Origin: Flavobacterium sp.
GTDB lineage: Bacteria > Bacteroidota > Bacteroidia > Flavobacteriales > Flavobacteriaceae
Direction: 5' to 3'
DNA length: 64,000 nucleotides
Assembly (NCBI RefSeq): GCF_035195345.1
Contig: NZ_CP136574.1
Coordinates: forward strand, 1,541,871 to 1,605,870
Under the pieces are notes generated by a model. That model had not been told where the DNA came from. It made no database searches and saw only the letters and a list, made by a program, of their open reading frames with translations. Positions 63,906 to 64,000 of this stretch are shown here, piece after piece (position 1 is the first letter of the stretch; each line of letters opens with the position of its first letter). Both the position numbers and the translations under genes were made by a program.

Positions 63906-64000
63906 TTATTCTACATTCTCAACCTTTTCTTTAAAATTTTCCCAAGCTTCTTTGGTTAAAATAGGCTTAGATTTAATTTTCTTCCCTTTTAAATAATTCA
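63906..64000 (-). CDS. C-terminal end of an unknown protein (cut by window edge)
   Basis: The minus-strand frame enters from the right edge and reads NYLKGKKIKSKPILTKEAW, then ENFKEKVENVE, before TAA at 63908-63906. It ends 8 bp before the RDD start codon, so the two belong to one operon. The fragment of about 31 residues is too short to name a family. Confidence 0.7.
   Translation of the reverse strand, partial: NYLKGKKIKSKPILTKEAWENFKEKVENVE

Noticed and set aside
1..64000. CRISPR array or prophage
   Set aside because: No regularly spaced identical repeats and no phage structural, lysis or integrase genes are found. The tandem words in spacers are too short and too variable.

Overview
This window is 64 kb of AT-rich chromosome from a member of the Bacteroidota, almost certainly family Flavobacteriaceae and most like Flavobacterium. 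The evidence is: four proteins with C-terminal type IX secretion (T9SS) sorting domains; promoters of the Bacteroidota form (TTG, a spacer of 18-21 bp, then TAnnTTTG); few Shine-Dalgarno sequences; an atpDC pair separated from the other ATP synthase genes; families largely confined to Bacteroidota (DUF4270, DUF4271, DUF4286, DUF4296); and a fused OlsF-type acyltransferase. There is no prophage, no CRISPR array, no rRNA and no complete transposase-bearing insertion sequence. Most of the window is ordinary housekeeping DNA.

Layout. 1-4172 (minus strand) is a TetR-controlled RND efflux operon (tetR, tolC-like, membrane fusion lipoprotein, RND pump running off the left edge). 4333-10437 holds a polyprenyl diphosphate synthase and the 2-oxoglutarate dehydrogenase genes sucA and sucB. 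10624-12949 encodes two T9SS cargo proteins. 13031-20390 carries a LuxE-like adenylate-forming enzyme, tyrS, an SDR epimerase, a glycosyltransferase/pyrC/DUF4296 operon, and DUF4271-hemD. 20488-23867 is a divergent TonB receptor / MocR regulator pair. 23922-30320 holds atpDC and the operon GT5 half-protein/DUF4270/glmS. 30428-35220 is panC-panD-flippase-esterase-radA. 35224-40688 has a YozG-type regulator with DUF2975, a TPR protein, and a lipoprotein-mfd operon. 40921-45240 is the most accessory part: an SDR threonine dehydrogenase, an NTF2-like lipoprotein, an inverted-repeat-bounded DUF559 nuclease gene, an aldehyde dehydrogenase, a structured intergenic repeat, a 2OG-Fe(II) oxygenase and two identical tRNA-Asn genes. 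45313-64000 has rseP, an M1 peptidase, serS, a TPR protein, DUF4286, rsmA, mgtE, DUF4139, a secreted sugar dehydrogenase, a Tas-like reductase, an OmpA lipoprotein, exonuclease III, olsF, an RDD protein and the tail of one more gene.

Most striking observations. (1) At 42394-42924 a single DUF559 (Vsr/PD-(D/E)XK-like) nuclease gene fills a 531-bp unit bounded by 41-bp inverted repeats with one mismatch. Each arm folds into small hairpins and there is no transposase, so it looks like a nuclease-only mobile element. (2) The MocR regulator at 22371 has Gln where this family carries its PLP-binding Lys, and it faces three CYGGAC-type half-sites in the divergent spacer. (3) A 108-bp multi-stem intergenic element lies at 44268-44375. 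(4) Several proteins keep a fold but lack key residues: an esterase with Asp for the nucleophilic Ser, a GT5 half-protein without its KTGGL motif, and a dihydroorotase with Gln for one metal-binding His. (5) Near-perfect operator-like palindromes overlap the promoters of the tetR and DUF2975/YozG operons. (6) Two genes, the LuxE-like gene and panD, have the -7 box only 4 nt from the ATG, which suggests leaderless mRNAs.

All functions are read by eye from sequence motifs and remembered family features. No database search, structure prediction or alignment program was run.
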